From an uncultured Eubacterium sp. (GTDB lineage: Bacteria; Bacillota; Clostridia; Lachnospirales; Lachnospiraceae): a DNA stretch of 53,299 bases. This document shows positions 43,862 through 52,107 of this stretch, one piece after another. The position numbers were made by a program, and so were the translations under genes. The notes under the pieces are model-generated. The model had not been told where the DNA came from, searched no databases, and worked only from the letters and a program-made list of their open reading frames with translations. Positions within the stretch are counted from its first letter, which is position 1, and every line of letters starts with the position of its first letter. The DNA lies in NCBI GenBank assembly GCA_910577225.1, contig CAJTMV010000030.1:1-53299 (forward strand), given 5' to 3'.

Positions 43862-44072
43862 CTTCATATGTTAGTTTCATCACTATAAACAATTATTCAT
43901 AATAATTTTAGTATATTTTTACCAATAATTTATATTCTTAATAATGCAGCACGTTAAACTGATAGTTACAAAAATTAAGTTTATGATGTAAATATATCAG
44001 ACAGAGCATATTACAGATTTTCAAATAACGGAACGGCACCAACTACATATTTAACATTTGTAAACTAAAATA

Positions 44073-44101
44073 TTGTAATTTTTTCTGGTATATGCTATAC
44101 T
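44073..44101 (+). promoter_or_regulatory. Promoter of the LacI-type gene
   Basis: TTGTAA (44073-44078), 17-bp spacer, TATACT (44096-44101) with an extended -10 TG. The start codon is 45 bp downstream. Confidence 0.7.
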
Positions 44102-44145
44102 GACTGTGAAAAGGAACCATCGATTAGTTATATAGGAGCACCAAC

Positions 44146-45165
44146 ATGGAAAAAATCACAATGCAGGACATTGCCGACGCTTTGAACATCTCAAGAGTTA
44201 CCGTAAGCAAGGCTTTTAACAACCAGGCCGGAGTATCAGATTCACTCCGTGAACTTATATTTGAAAAGGCGCGGGAGCTTGGCTATGCCAAAGTCCCTTA
44301 TCTGGCCATCGAACAGATGCAGATACAGCAGGACGAGCACCCCAGCCGGACAGTCTCGCTGGTTGTCTCACGGCCGGACTCCGCCGTATTCTGGACTGGT
44401 ATCATACACCGTATGGCGCAGGAGCTTTCCAGTTACAATATTAACCTTCTGTATACATATGTACCGTCCGTGTATACCAGGTCATTCAGCCTGCCGCAGG
44501 TACTTAAAAGCGCATCCGGTATCGACGGTTGTGTTATTTTAAACGTATACGATCCGACAATTCTTGGAATGGTAAACGATCTGTCTGTTCCAAAAGTCTT
44601 TCTGGATACGGTACCCGCGTTATACCGGCTTCAGCTAAACGGCGATCTGATCTTAATCGAAGGATACCGTACCGAGTACGACATTACCGAGTCGCTGATT
44701 CAAAGCGGCCATACCAATATTGGATTTCTCGGAGATATTTATTATGCCCAGACAAATCTGGAGCGTTACCGCGGCTACTGTGCCTGTATGCAGGCGCATC
44801 GGCTGGACATTCATGAGGATTGCTGTCTGACTGGAAGTATTGGCATCTTTTCTTATGGAAAAGAATTGTACGACTTTTTAAACAGCCTGACGGACTGGCC
44901 TTCTGCTTTTGTATGCGTCAGCGATTTCGTGGCGCATTTTGTCAGACAGTATATGGATGAAAATCCGGACCATGTGCCGCATCCGGTAATTCTGACCGGA
45001 TTTGACAATTCTGAAGAGTATAAGAATGTTGCGGGGCGCATCACGACTGCCAATGTCCCGACCGGTCTGCTTGGAAAGCGGCTGGCGCTGCAGCTGCTAT
45101 TTCGCACGCAGCATCCGGACGCGCCATATGAGCTGACGTTTGTACGGCCTTCGATTATATTTTAG
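44146..45165 (+). CDS. LacI family transcriptional regulator
   Basis: A 339-aa regulator. The N-terminal helix-turn-helix and hinge (ITMQDIADALNISRVTVSKAFNNQAGVSDSLRELIFEKARELGYA) are typical, followed by a periplasmic-binding-protein-like sensor domain (SRTVSLVVSRPDSAVFWTGIIHRMAQEL ... NIGFLGDIYYAQTNLERYRGY ... ITTANVPTGLLGKRLALQLL). AGGAGC lies just upstream of the start. It is transcribed away from the N-glycan operon and is its likely repressor; the effector may be a mannose-containing oligosaccharide or sugar phosphate. Confidence 0.95.
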   Translation: MEKITMQDIADALNISRVTVSKAFNNQAGVSDSLRELIFEKARELGYAKVPYLAIEQMQIQQDEHPSRTVSLVVSRPDSAVFWTGIIHRMAQELSSYNINLLYTYVPSVYTRSFSLPQVLKSASGIDGCVILNVYDPTILGMVNDLSVPKVFLDTVPALYRLQLNGDLILIEGYRTEYDITESLIQSGHTNIGFLGDIYYAQTNLERYRGYCACMQAHRLDIHEDCCLTGSIGIFSYGKELYDFLNSLTDWPSAFVCVSDFVAHFVRQYMDENPDHVPHPVILTGFDNSEEYKNVAGRITTANVPTGLLGKRLALQLLFRTQHPDAPYELTFVRPSIIF

Positions 45166-45202
45166 CCGCTGCTTTGGATCGTAGCCGAATATTACAAAAG
45201 CA

Positions 45203-45231
45203 TTGACACTTCGCCGGTTTCCTGTTATAAT
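45203..45231 (+). promoter_or_regulatory. Consensus promoter of the tetR-type gene
   Basis: TTGACA (45203-45208), 17-bp spacer, TATAAT (45226-45231): a perfect sigma-A consensus. Such a strong promoter usually needs tight repression, which fits the operator directly downstream. Confidence 0.9.
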
Positions 45232-45235
45232 CCAT

Positions 45236-45256
45236 ACATACCAGACGAATGTATGT
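45236..45256 (+). promoter_or_regulatory. TetR operator 1
   Basis: ACATAC-N9-GTATGT, five bases after the -10 box and covering the transcription start of the tetR gene. Read on the minus strand it matches operator 2 at 16 of 21 positions. Confidence 0.75.
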
Positions 45257-45269
45257 GGAGGCGATCCTT

Positions 45270-45902
45270 ATGGCAAGAAATAAATACCCTGAAATCACCG
45301 TAGACAAAATATTAGAAGCCTCGCAGCGGCTGTTTCTTGAAAAAGGATATGACAATACGACGATTCAGGATATCGTCAATGAACTGGACGGTTTATCCAA
45401 GGGCGCCATTTATCATCATTTCAAGTCAAAAGAAGAGATCATGTCCGCTTTGGGAGACCGGATGTTTCTTCAAAACAATCCGTTTGAAAAAGTAAAGCCG
45501 CGGACGGACCTGAACGGACTGGAAAAAATGAAGATGGTCATACTGCTGAATCAGTCTGATGAAACGCAGATCAGACTGACCAGACAGGCTGTACCGCTAT
45601 TGAAAAATCCGCGTATTCTGGCTGAAATGATCGCAACCAACCGTCGCCTGCTATGTCCTTACTGGATGGAGCTTCTGGAAGAAGGGCAAAAAGACGGCTC
45701 TGTAAAGACGCCCTATACCAAAGAACTGGCAGAGTTTTTAATCTTAACGGATATCTGGATGATCCCTTCTGTTTTTCCGGCTACAAAAGAAGAACTGCAA
45801 AAACGTCTGCAGTTTATAAAAGAAACGCTGGAACATATGGGGTTACCGTTGATCGATGACGAAACAGAACATCGCGTCAGCCAATTGCCTTATTTTGAAT
45901 AA
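45270..45902 (+). CDS. TetR family transcriptional regulator
   Basis: A 210-aa regulator. N-terminal helix-turn-helix: VDKILEASQRLFLEKGYDNTTIQDIVNELDGLSKGAIYHHFKSKEEI. The C-terminal ~150 residues are a helical ligand-binding and dimer domain without a recognised pocket. The ATG at 45270 has GGAGG eight bases upstream; an ATG seven codons earlier lies inside operator 1. The paired operators suggest that it represses itself and the ABC exporter genes that follow. Confidence 0.93.
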   Translation: MARNKYPEITVDKILEASQRLFLEKGYDNTTIQDIVNELDGLSKGAIYHHFKSKEEIMSALGDRMFLQNNPFEKVKPRTDLNGLEKMKMVILLNQSDETQIRLTRQAVPLLKNPRILAEMIATNRRLLCPYWMELLEEGQKDGSVKTPYTKELAEFLILTDIWMIPSVFPATKEELQKRLQFIKETLEHMGLPLIDDETEHRVSQLPYFE

Positions 45903-45907
45903 CGCTG

Positions 45908-45940
45908 ATAAAATTGTCCTGCTCATGGGCAATTTTATTA
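45908..45940 (+). terminator. Hairpin after the tetR gene
   Basis: ATAAAATTGTCC, seven-base loop, GGGCAATTTTAT: 12 pairs including one G-T, followed by TAT. An AT-rich intrinsic-terminator-like hairpin six bases past the stop. Leaky read-through into the ABC genes is possible. Confidence 0.65.
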
Positions 45941-45949
45941 TAAACATAT

Positions 45950-45970
45950 ACATACGTTTGGTCGGTATGT
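45950..45970 (+). promoter_or_regulatory. TetR operator 2, upstream of the ABC exporter
   Basis: ACATAC-N9-GTATGT again, 27 bp before the ATPase start codon. A weak promoter (TTGTCC ... TATAAA, spacing about 19) overlaps the preceding hairpin. Confidence 0.75.
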
Positions 45971-45996
45971 AAAATAAAAAAACGGAGGTATACCAT

Positions 45997-47031
45997 ATGA
46001 CAACCTATGACACGGCCATTACCGTATCCGGCTTAAAAAAACGTTTTCAGGAGAAAGACGTTTTAAAAGGAATCGATTTTTCCGTCGCCCGCGGGACGAT
46101 CTATACGCTGCTTGGATCAAACGGAGCCGGAAAGACGACAACGATCCGGATACTTACGACACTGCTGACTGCTGACAGCGGAACGATCACAATCGCTGGA
46201 TACGATGTAAAAAAACAGCCGCAAAAAATACATGCGTCGATCAGCCTGACCGGACAGTTTACAGCGTTGGACGATCGTTTAACCGGAAGAGAAAATCTGA
46301 TCCTGATGGGCCGGCTGTATCATCTTCCTTCGCCCAGACAAAAAGCGGAAGAGTTATTATCTTCCTTTGGATTATCGGATGCCGCGGACAAAGCCGTTTT
46401 GACCTACTCCGGCGGCATGAAGCGCAGACTGGATATCGCGATGAGTCTGGCTGGAAATCCGCAGATCATTTTTTTAGACGAACCAACCACCGGGCTGGAT
46501 CCGCAGAGCAGACGCAGTATGTGGAATATGATTTGCGGACTGCGTCATCTGGGAGTCACTGTGTTTTTGACCACACAGTATCTGGAAGAGGCTGAACAGC
46601 TGTCTGATATGATTGCGATCCTGGATCAGGGCCGGATCATTGCACAGGGCACTCCGGATGAGCTGAAAGCATATCTTCCGCAGGGAATTATGAGACTTTC
46701 CTTTCAGAACGGAAAAGACCTGGAACAGGCAAAATCCCTCTTGCAGGATTATCGGATACATGTCGTCCAGGATAAGCATGCGGCGTCAGAAATAGCTGAC
46801 TGTTCAAAAGAATATGAATTCTTATCCATACATGAAACGACCGCCGGCTATCAATCTTTTGCAAAGAAGGAGCAGCGATCCAAACAATTTGAATTATCGG
46901 TCGTTACAGATGGAAAGGCTGATACGCTGGCCAAAATTTTAAGCATGCTTTATCAAAATCAGGTAAGTATTCAGGGGTTTGAACGGGTGACGCCAGACCT
47001 GGAAGATGTGTTTCTAACGATGATTCAGTAA
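45997..47031 (+). CDS. ABC transporter ATP-binding protein, drug-export (DrrA-like) type
   Basis: A 344-aa ATPase with Walker A LLGSNGAGKTTTIRIL, signature LTYSGGMKRRLDIAMSLAGNP, Walker B IIFLDEPTTGLDPQSR and the switch His region replaced by TTQYLEEAEQL. The extra ~100-residue C-terminal region ending in FERVTPDLEDVFLTMIQ is typical of DrrA-type ATPases for drug or lipid export. GGAGG precedes the start. It is coupled to the permease gene 15 bp downstream and under TetR control, which suggests an inducible efflux system for an unknown compound. Confidence 0.93.
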   Translation: MTTYDTAITVSGLKKRFQEKDVLKGIDFSVARGTIYTLLGSNGAGKTTTIRILTTLLTADSGTITIAGYDVKKQPQKIHASISLTGQFTALDDRLTGRENLILMGRLYHLPSPRQKAEELLSSFGLSDAADKAVLTYSGGMKRRLDIAMSLAGNPQIIFLDEPTTGLDPQSRRSMWNMICGLRHLGVTVFLTTQYLEEAEQLSDMIAILDQGRIIAQGTPDELKAYLPQGIMRLSFQNGKDLEQAKSLLQDYRIHVVQDKHAASEIADCSKEYEFLSIHETTAGYQSFAKKEQRSKQFELSVVTDGKADTLAKILSMLYQNQVSIQGFERVTPDLEDVFLTMIQ

Positions 47032-47046
47032 AGAAAGGAGACCTGA

Positions 47047-47820
47047 ATGAAAGTTTTATTACAACCATACAAGGACACCGCAGCGATCGCAAAACGCTGT
47101 ATGCTATGCTCCAAAAGAAATCCGGATACGTTGCTGACGAGCATTCTGCTTCCGGCCCTTATGATGATTTTATTTGTTTCTCTGTTTGGAAAGCTGATCC
47201 GGATAGAAAATGTTTCCTATGTGAATTATATTGCTCCCGGAGTCTTATTACAGTGTATCGGCCAATGCTCCTCTGTCACTGCCATTATGATCAGCAAAGA
47301 TATGACCGGCGGAATGATCAGCCGATTTTGCACCTTACCGATCCGGGCATCCTCTGTTTTGCATGGACACATCCTGGAAGCTCTTGTCCGCAGCTCTGTT
47401 GCCTCGGCTGTCGTTATGCTTGCAGCATTTGCGCTGGGCGTGCGTCCGTCCATGGGCTTTGCAGACCTTTGTGTATTTCTGATTCTGCTATTGGGCAGTA
47501 TTTTAGCGATATCGTATTTTGCCGCCATCGCAGGAATGACCGCAAACAGCGCAGAAGGGGCCAGCGCCTTGTCGGCAGTTCTTATTATACTGCCTTATGT
47601 AAGCTCCGGGTTTGTACCGACGGAAACGCTGCCCTCTGTCATGCGCATTTTTGCAAAATACCAGCCTATGACACCAGTGATCGATACGATGCGAAACGCG
47701 TTATCCGGAAAACCTTTGGATAGCCATACGTTTTTCATTTCCTGCATGTGGTGCATGGGACTGTGTGTGTTGTCTGCGATTGTATGTGCGGCATTGTTTC
47801 AAAAAAAGATTCGAAGGTGA
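47047..47820 (+). CDS. ABC-2 type permease (DrrB-like)
   Basis: A 257-aa membrane protein with six helices. TLLTSILLPALMMILFVSLFGKLI near the N-terminus, YIAPGVLLQCIGQCSS and VLIILPYVSSGFVPTETLPSVMRIFAKYQPMTPVIDTMRNAL are the ABC-2 family signatures. AAAGGAG precedes the start. It forms the channel for the ATPase encoded upstream. It ends convergent with the GH43 gene. Confidence 0.93.
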   Translation: MKVLLQPYKDTAAIAKRCMLCSKRNPDTLLTSILLPALMMILFVSLFGKLIRIENVSYVNYIAPGVLLQCIGQCSSVTAIMISKDMTGGMISRFCTLPIRASSVLHGHILEALVRSSVASAVVMLAAFALGVRPSMGFADLCVFLILLLGSILAISYFAAIAGMTANSAEGASALSAVLIILPYVSSGFVPTETLPSVMRIFAKYQPMTPVIDTMRNALSGKPLDSHTFFISCMWCMGLCVLSAIVCAALFQKKIRR

Positions 47821-47849
47821 CGCACATTTAAAACCTGTCATGATACGGT

Positions 47850-47886
47850 TATTATCCAATTTTTATCCAATTTTTATCCGATTTCT
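47850..47886. repeat. 11-bp tandem repeat spanning the GH43 stop codon
   Basis: TATCCAATTTT occurs twice, followed by a variant TATCCGATTTC that lies in the last codons of the GH43 gene. On the coding strand the unit is GGATAAAAATT, so it includes the TAA stop. It probably arose by slippage. No clear terminator is seen in the 53-bp convergent gap. Confidence 0.7.
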
Positions 47887-49277
47887 ATCCGGTCTGCTGC
47901 CAGCACGCTTCCGCCTGCCTCGGAACGTATCGTAACGTGATTGGTTCCTTTTTTTAACTCTGCGGGAACAGCGACTGGCTGAAAGCAGTCGGCCGGATAC
48001 ACCGGAATCGTAAAGATCTCGTCGTTTACTTCCACCTGAATGCCGGTCTGATCATGATCGCCTGTAAATTCCATGATTTTTAAATAAATATGAAGTACGG
48101 CATTTTTCTGCTCTTTGCATGGTATTGTAACGGACACGGATTCCTGTGTATCTGCAAATCCGACGGCTGCCTGCGCGGATACCGTCCCGGGTTCTTCCTG
48201 CAAAACGATTCCCTCACCCGCTTCAAACGTATCGGACAAAAAGACCTCGCGCGCCGGTTCGCCGGCAGGAGGCGGCAGCAGCTGATCCGATGCAGCCGGC
48301 TCCATGCTTAACAGTTTTCCGGACTCGTCAAAGTCTGCATATCCAAACCGGACCGAACGGCTCCACCCCGCGCCCTGCCATCTGGCTGCGTGGTAAATCA
48401 GCACCGTCTGCGAACCGTCCGGCGACACGGTAAAGCTGTTGTGCCCCGGTCCCCAGACCCCGCTGCCGGAACGAAGAATCGGCGTTTCCTGTTTGTGCCA
48501 TGACTCCGGCTGCTTTACATCGGACTGCACATCCGCGGTCAGCAGACCCAGACAATAATCGTCTGTCCAGCTCCCGCTTGCAGAATAAACCAGATTAATG
48601 GTCTGCTCTTTGATTATAATTTCCGGCCCCTCGTTGACCAGCGGTTCGCCCTGCTTTTCCCAATCATACTCCGGAACGGAGAGGAGTATTTTTTCTTCCA
48701 TCACTTCTGTCGGAGAATTCATCTCTGCCAGATATAGATCCTGACGCACATTTTCATATCCTTCCCATCCGGACCAGATAAAGTACCTGCCGGAGGCAAG
48801 CTCCAGCACGGTCCCGTCGATGGCAAATTTATCGTCCATCCCCGCCATCGGACTGCATTCCCAGCTGCCGGCAAACGGATCTGCATTTTCATTCGACAGC
48901 ACATACATCTGATGCATCGGCTCTCCCGGTACTTTTGCCGCAAAATACACATACCATACGTCGTCCAGATAAAACAGCTCCGGCGCCCAGAGACTTTCCT
49001 GCTCAGATACCGGTTCGTACAATACGCAGCTTTCTCCCGCGGCAATATTGGTCAGACGGTCTGAACGATACAAAATCACGCGATCTCCGGCTGTTTTCGT
49101 ATAATAATACCATTCTCCCTGCTTCATTACATATGGATCCGCGCCCTCCTGATCGATTACCGGCGAGATTCCTTCTGCCATCGTTTGTTTCTCCATCTTT
49201 GCGCACCCCGTAAAAACAACCGCCGTCAGTATTGCAATCAGACCGGACAGACAATGTTTCCAAAAAATATTTTTCAT
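47874..49277 (-). CDS. GH43 family lipoprotein (arabinofuranosidase/xylosidase type)
   Basis: A 467-aa surface lipoprotein with signal KHCLSGLIAILTAVVFTGC (Cys25) and a five-bladed GH43 propeller. The three carboxylates have the expected spacing: D47 in GADPYVM, D154 in AIDGTVL and E216 in NEGPEI. The C-terminal ~120 residues form a beta-sandwich (KNAVLHIYLKIMEF, EIFTIPVYP) that may bind carbohydrate. GH43 enzymes release arabinose or xylose from plant polysaccharide. It is last in an operon with GH2 and ABC genes. The ribosome binding site is weak. Confidence 0.88.
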   Translation of the reverse strand: MKNIFWKHCLSGLIAILTAVVFTGCAKMEKQTMAEGISPVIDQEGADPYVMKQGEWYYYTKTAGDRVILYRSDRLTNIAAGESCVLYEPVSEQESLWAPELFYLDDVWYVYFAAKVPGEPMHQMYVLSNENADPFAGSWECSPMAGMDDKFAIDGTVLELASGRYFIWSGWEGYENVRQDLYLAEMNSPTEVMEEKILLSVPEYDWEKQGEPLVNEGPEIIIKEQTINLVYSASGSWTDDYCLGLLTADVQSDVKQPESWHKQETPILRSGSGVWGPGHNSFTVSPDGSQTVLIYHAARWQGAGWSRSVRFGYADFDESGKLLSMEPAASDQLLPPPAGEPAREVFLSDTFEAGEGIVLQEEPGTVSAQAAVGFADTQESVSVTIPCKEQKNAVLHIYLKIMEFTGDHDQTGIQVEVNDEIFTIPVYPADCFQPVAVPAELKKGTNHVTIRSEAGGSVLAADRIEIG

Positions 49278-49319
49278 TCCGTAACCCTGCTTTCCCTATT
49301 TCCGTTCGGATATTTTCCC

Positions 49320-49350
49320 GTTACTGTTCGCGTCAGGACTTTGCACGCGC
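49320..49350. repeat. Left-arm copy of the dispersed palindromic repeat
   Basis: GTTACTGTTCGCGTCAGGAC followed by TTTGCACGCGC, which matches the left arm of the element at 13659-13748 at 28 of 31 positions. No right arm was found; it lies between the GH2 and GH43 genes. Confidence 0.6.
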
Positions 49351-49364
49351 GCGGTCTGCGACGC

Positions 49365-51164
49365 TTAGATTTTGCATTTTTTATGAAATGCAAGATTGAT
49401 TTCCTGAATCTTTTCGAGACTGCATTTCGGCTGTCGGTCATAGGTCAGCAGGCCGTTCATCTCCTGTTCCACATCCGTCAGCTGCGTATAGCAGAAACCG
49501 CTCAGACCCTCGGACGCGTACACGGCTTCCATAATCCGCCTGTAATCGTTTAGAAAATCTTCTTCATTATCGACGGACGTATATCCCCAGGCGCCTTCTC
49601 CTGCCAGCTCAAATCCAATGCCGCCAAACTCGGTCAGCAATATCGGTTCTCCCTGATACGAGAATCCTCTCGCGTAAATATCCCAGTCTGCAGATGGCCG
49701 GCTGATCAGATTTTGTCTGGTAGAAAGCGTTTCTTTGTATGCGGCAAATTTGGCAGCTTCTTCCTTTTGTCCATGCGCATAATTATGTATGGCGCAAATA
49801 TCTGTTCTGGTCATCTCCCAGCCGTCGTTCGATACCACCAGCCTTGTATGATCCAGCGCATGCAGATAATGATACATCGCCTGAGAAAAATGCTGTTGTC
49901 TGGCATCCTGATGTATATTGGGTATCCCCCAGCTTTCATTGAGCGGCACCCATACAATGATGCACGGATGACTGTAATCCCGTTCCAAAATCTCTGACCA
50001 TTCCTGCATCAGACGTTTCGCTGCATGCTGTCCGTACATCGGCGCAGAAGCGCATTCTCCCCACACAAGAAATCCGAGCTGATCCGCCCAATACAAAAAT
50101 ATCGGATCTTCCATCTTCTGATGCTTGCGGCAGCCGTTGAAACCCATCTGTTTGGCCAGTTCAATATCTTTTTTATAATCCTCATCCGACGGCGCGGTCA
50201 TCAGTCCGTCCGGCCAGTACCCCTGATCCAGAACCAGACGCTCATAATACGGTTTGTTATTTAAATATACCATACCGTTTTCCTGATGTACTTTACGAAA
50301 TCCAAAATAACTGCTTACCTGATCCGCCACATGTCCGTCCGCCGTCCGAAGTTTCAGGGTAACCGTAAACAGATTGGGATGCTCCGGTGTCCAGGACCAG
50401 CCGTCATCATGAAAATTTGTCCGGAAAATATGCTGCTGTATCAGATCTGCATCCCAGGTCAGTACCGGACTGTAGCAGGCGATCGTTCCCGCACAGACGC
50501 TGCCGCCCTGAAAACAGATCTCATATTCTGTCAGACACCCCGTATAATCTCCGGCTATCGTACAGCTGATACATTCTTTTCCTTCATCATACAGGGACGT
50601 AAAGCGAATGTCTGAAAAATGCCGTTCCTCCACACATTCCAGCCAGACCGTCTGCCAGATACCGGTAGAACCGGTGTACCAGATCCCCTTTGGTTTTGCT
50701 TCCCAGCATTGCTTGCCCCTTGGAATCATCTCATCCGACTGCGGATCGTAAACCCGTACCGCCAGAATCTGTTCCTGTCCTTCTACAAGCGCATCCGTAA
50801 TATCAAAAGAAAACGGCGTGTGTCCGCCCTGATGCTCTCCCGCCAGACACCCGTTTAAATATACCATTGCATGATAATCCACTGCGCCAAAATGTAAAAA
50901 CACACGCTGTCCTTCCGTTTTTTCTATTTGAAAGCGTCTTTTATACCACACAGTGTCATGACAGGACGTATCAAAAATCCCGCTCAGTCTGCTCTGATAG
51001 ACAAACGGTACCTGAATCTGCTCTGCAAACGGATATTCCTCCTGATACCAGCGCTGTTTCAGCCCGCAGTCGTCATCATCGAAGCAAAACTGCCAGGTAC
51101 CGTTCAGATTCTGCCAGTTTTCCCGCACAAACTGCGGCCTTGGATAAAAATTTCTTGCAGCCAT
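49365..51164 (-). CDS. GH2 family glycoside hydrolase
   Basis: A 599-aa cytoplasmic GH2 enzyme. It contains a jelly-roll sugar-binding domain (NGTWQFCFDD ... VYLNGCLAGEHQGGHTPFSFDIT), an immunoglobulin-like domain (~180-290) and a TIM barrel. The acid/base is E410 in VWVPLNESWG and the nucleophile E512 in LLTEFGGIGF. The length is that of short GH2 enzymes with beta-galactosidase, beta-glucuronidase or related activity; the exact sugar is not predictable. AGGAGG is nine bases upstream of the ATG at 51164. It sits 95 bp after the permease gene, with an extended -10 (TGGTATAAT, 51210-51215) that could be an internal promoter. Confidence 0.92.
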   Translation of the reverse strand: MAARNFYPRPQFVRENWQNLNGTWQFCFDDDDCGLKQRWYQEEYPFAEQIQVPFVYQSRLSGIFDTSCHDTVWYKRRFQIEKTEGQRVFLHFGAVDYHAMVYLNGCLAGEHQGGHTPFSFDITDALVEGQEQILAVRVYDPQSDEMIPRGKQCWEAKPKGIWYTGSTGIWQTVWLECVEERHFSDIRFTSLYDEGKECISCTIAGDYTGCLTEYEICFQGGSVCAGTIACYSPVLTWDADLIQQHIFRTNFHDDGWSWTPEHPNLFTVTLKLRTADGHVADQVSSYFGFRKVHQENGMVYLNNKPYYERLVLDQGYWPDGLMTAPSDEDYKKDIELAKQMGFNGCRKHQKMEDPIFLYWADQLGFLVWGECASAPMYGQHAAKRLMQEWSEILERDYSHPCIIVWVPLNESWGIPNIHQDARQQHFSQAMYHYLHALDHTRLVVSNDGWEMTRTDICAIHNYAHGQKEEAAKFAAYKETLSTRQNLISRPSADWDIYARGFSYQGEPILLTEFGGIGFELAGEGAWGYTSVDNEEDFLNDYRRIMEAVYASEGLSGFCYTQLTDVEQEMNGLLTYDRQPKCSLEKIQEINLAFHKKCKI

Positions 51165-51259
51165 GTGCAATTCCTCCTGTTTTCTTCTATCATTCAATCC
51201 TTCTCACCAATTATACCACAATCGCACTCTACACGCACCCTTTCGGTACTCACGCCCGA

Positions 51260-52096
51260 CTATTTAATCCCGCTGTTTAACGCCATCGACTGCATAAAGC
51301 TCTTTTGCGCAACCAGATACAGTAAAAATGTAGGAATCAGCGCAAGAATCGCTCCCGCTGTACCGACGCCCGGATAGGTCATATACTGCCCCTGCAGCAG
51401 CTGCAGTCCCGGCGTAATCGGCAGCTTGTCAATGTCATTCATAACGATGGACGGCCACAAAAAGTCATTCCACGCTCCGGTAAAGCTGAACAGCGCTACC
51501 ACGGTCAGCACCGGCTTTGAAAGCGGCAGAATAATATGCCAGAATATCTGAAACCGGTTTGCGCCGTCGACAACCGCCGACTCGTCCAGCTCCTTTGGAA
51601 TGCCGTCCATAAACTGTTTGACCAAAAACAGATTATAGACAGACGCCGCTCCCGGTACAATGACCGCCAGAAACGTATTTGTCCAGCCAAGCGAATCTAC
51701 GATCTTAAAATTCGGAATCAGATTCAAAACGCCCGGCAGCATCATCGTTGCCAGCAAAAATCCAAACAGCGCATCCCGATATTTAAAATTCAGCCTTGTA
51801 TAGCCGTAAGCTGCCAGTGACACAAGTACGAGTACAAGCAGCATATGTCCAATCGCAATAATCATCGAATTGATAAACCATTGCAGCACTGGAGAAGATT
51901 CGTTGCCGTCCAGCAGCTGTTTGTAATTATCCAGCGTCCATTCTCTCGGCCACATATGAAATCCCATGCTCTGAATCTCCAGTTCCGACTTAAAGGAGGT
52001 CAGCAGCGCCCAGAGCATCGGGAATACCCAGACAGCACATATCAGCGTTAATATAACAAAAAAGATTATTTTTTTCGTGCGTTCACTCTTTCCCAT
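51260..52096 (-). CDS. Sugar ABC permease, MalG type (CUT1)
   Basis: A 278-aa permease with six transmembrane helices and the EAA loop DESAVVDGANRFQIFWHIILPLSKPV. It starts with ICAVWVFPMLWALLTSFKSE, typical of MalG-like subunits, and ends in MALNSGIK. AGGAGG precedes the ATG. It is encoded 11 bp after the MalF-type partner and ahead of GH2 and GH43, which points to uptake of plant-type oligosaccharides. Confidence 0.95.
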   Translation of the reverse strand: MGKSERTKKIIFFVILTLICAVWVFPMLWALLTSFKSELEIQSMGFHMWPREWTLDNYKQLLDGNESSPVLQWFINSMIIAIGHMLLVLVLVSLAAYGYTRLNFKYRDALFGFLLATMMLPGVLNLIPNFKIVDSLGWTNTFLAVIVPGAASVYNLFLVKQFMDGIPKELDESAVVDGANRFQIFWHIILPLSKPVLTVVALFSFTGAWNDFLWPSIVMNDIDKLPITPGLQLLQGQYMTYPGVGTAGAILALIPTFLLYLVAQKSFMQSMALNSGIK

Positions 52097-52107
52097 TGTG
52101 TTCCCTC

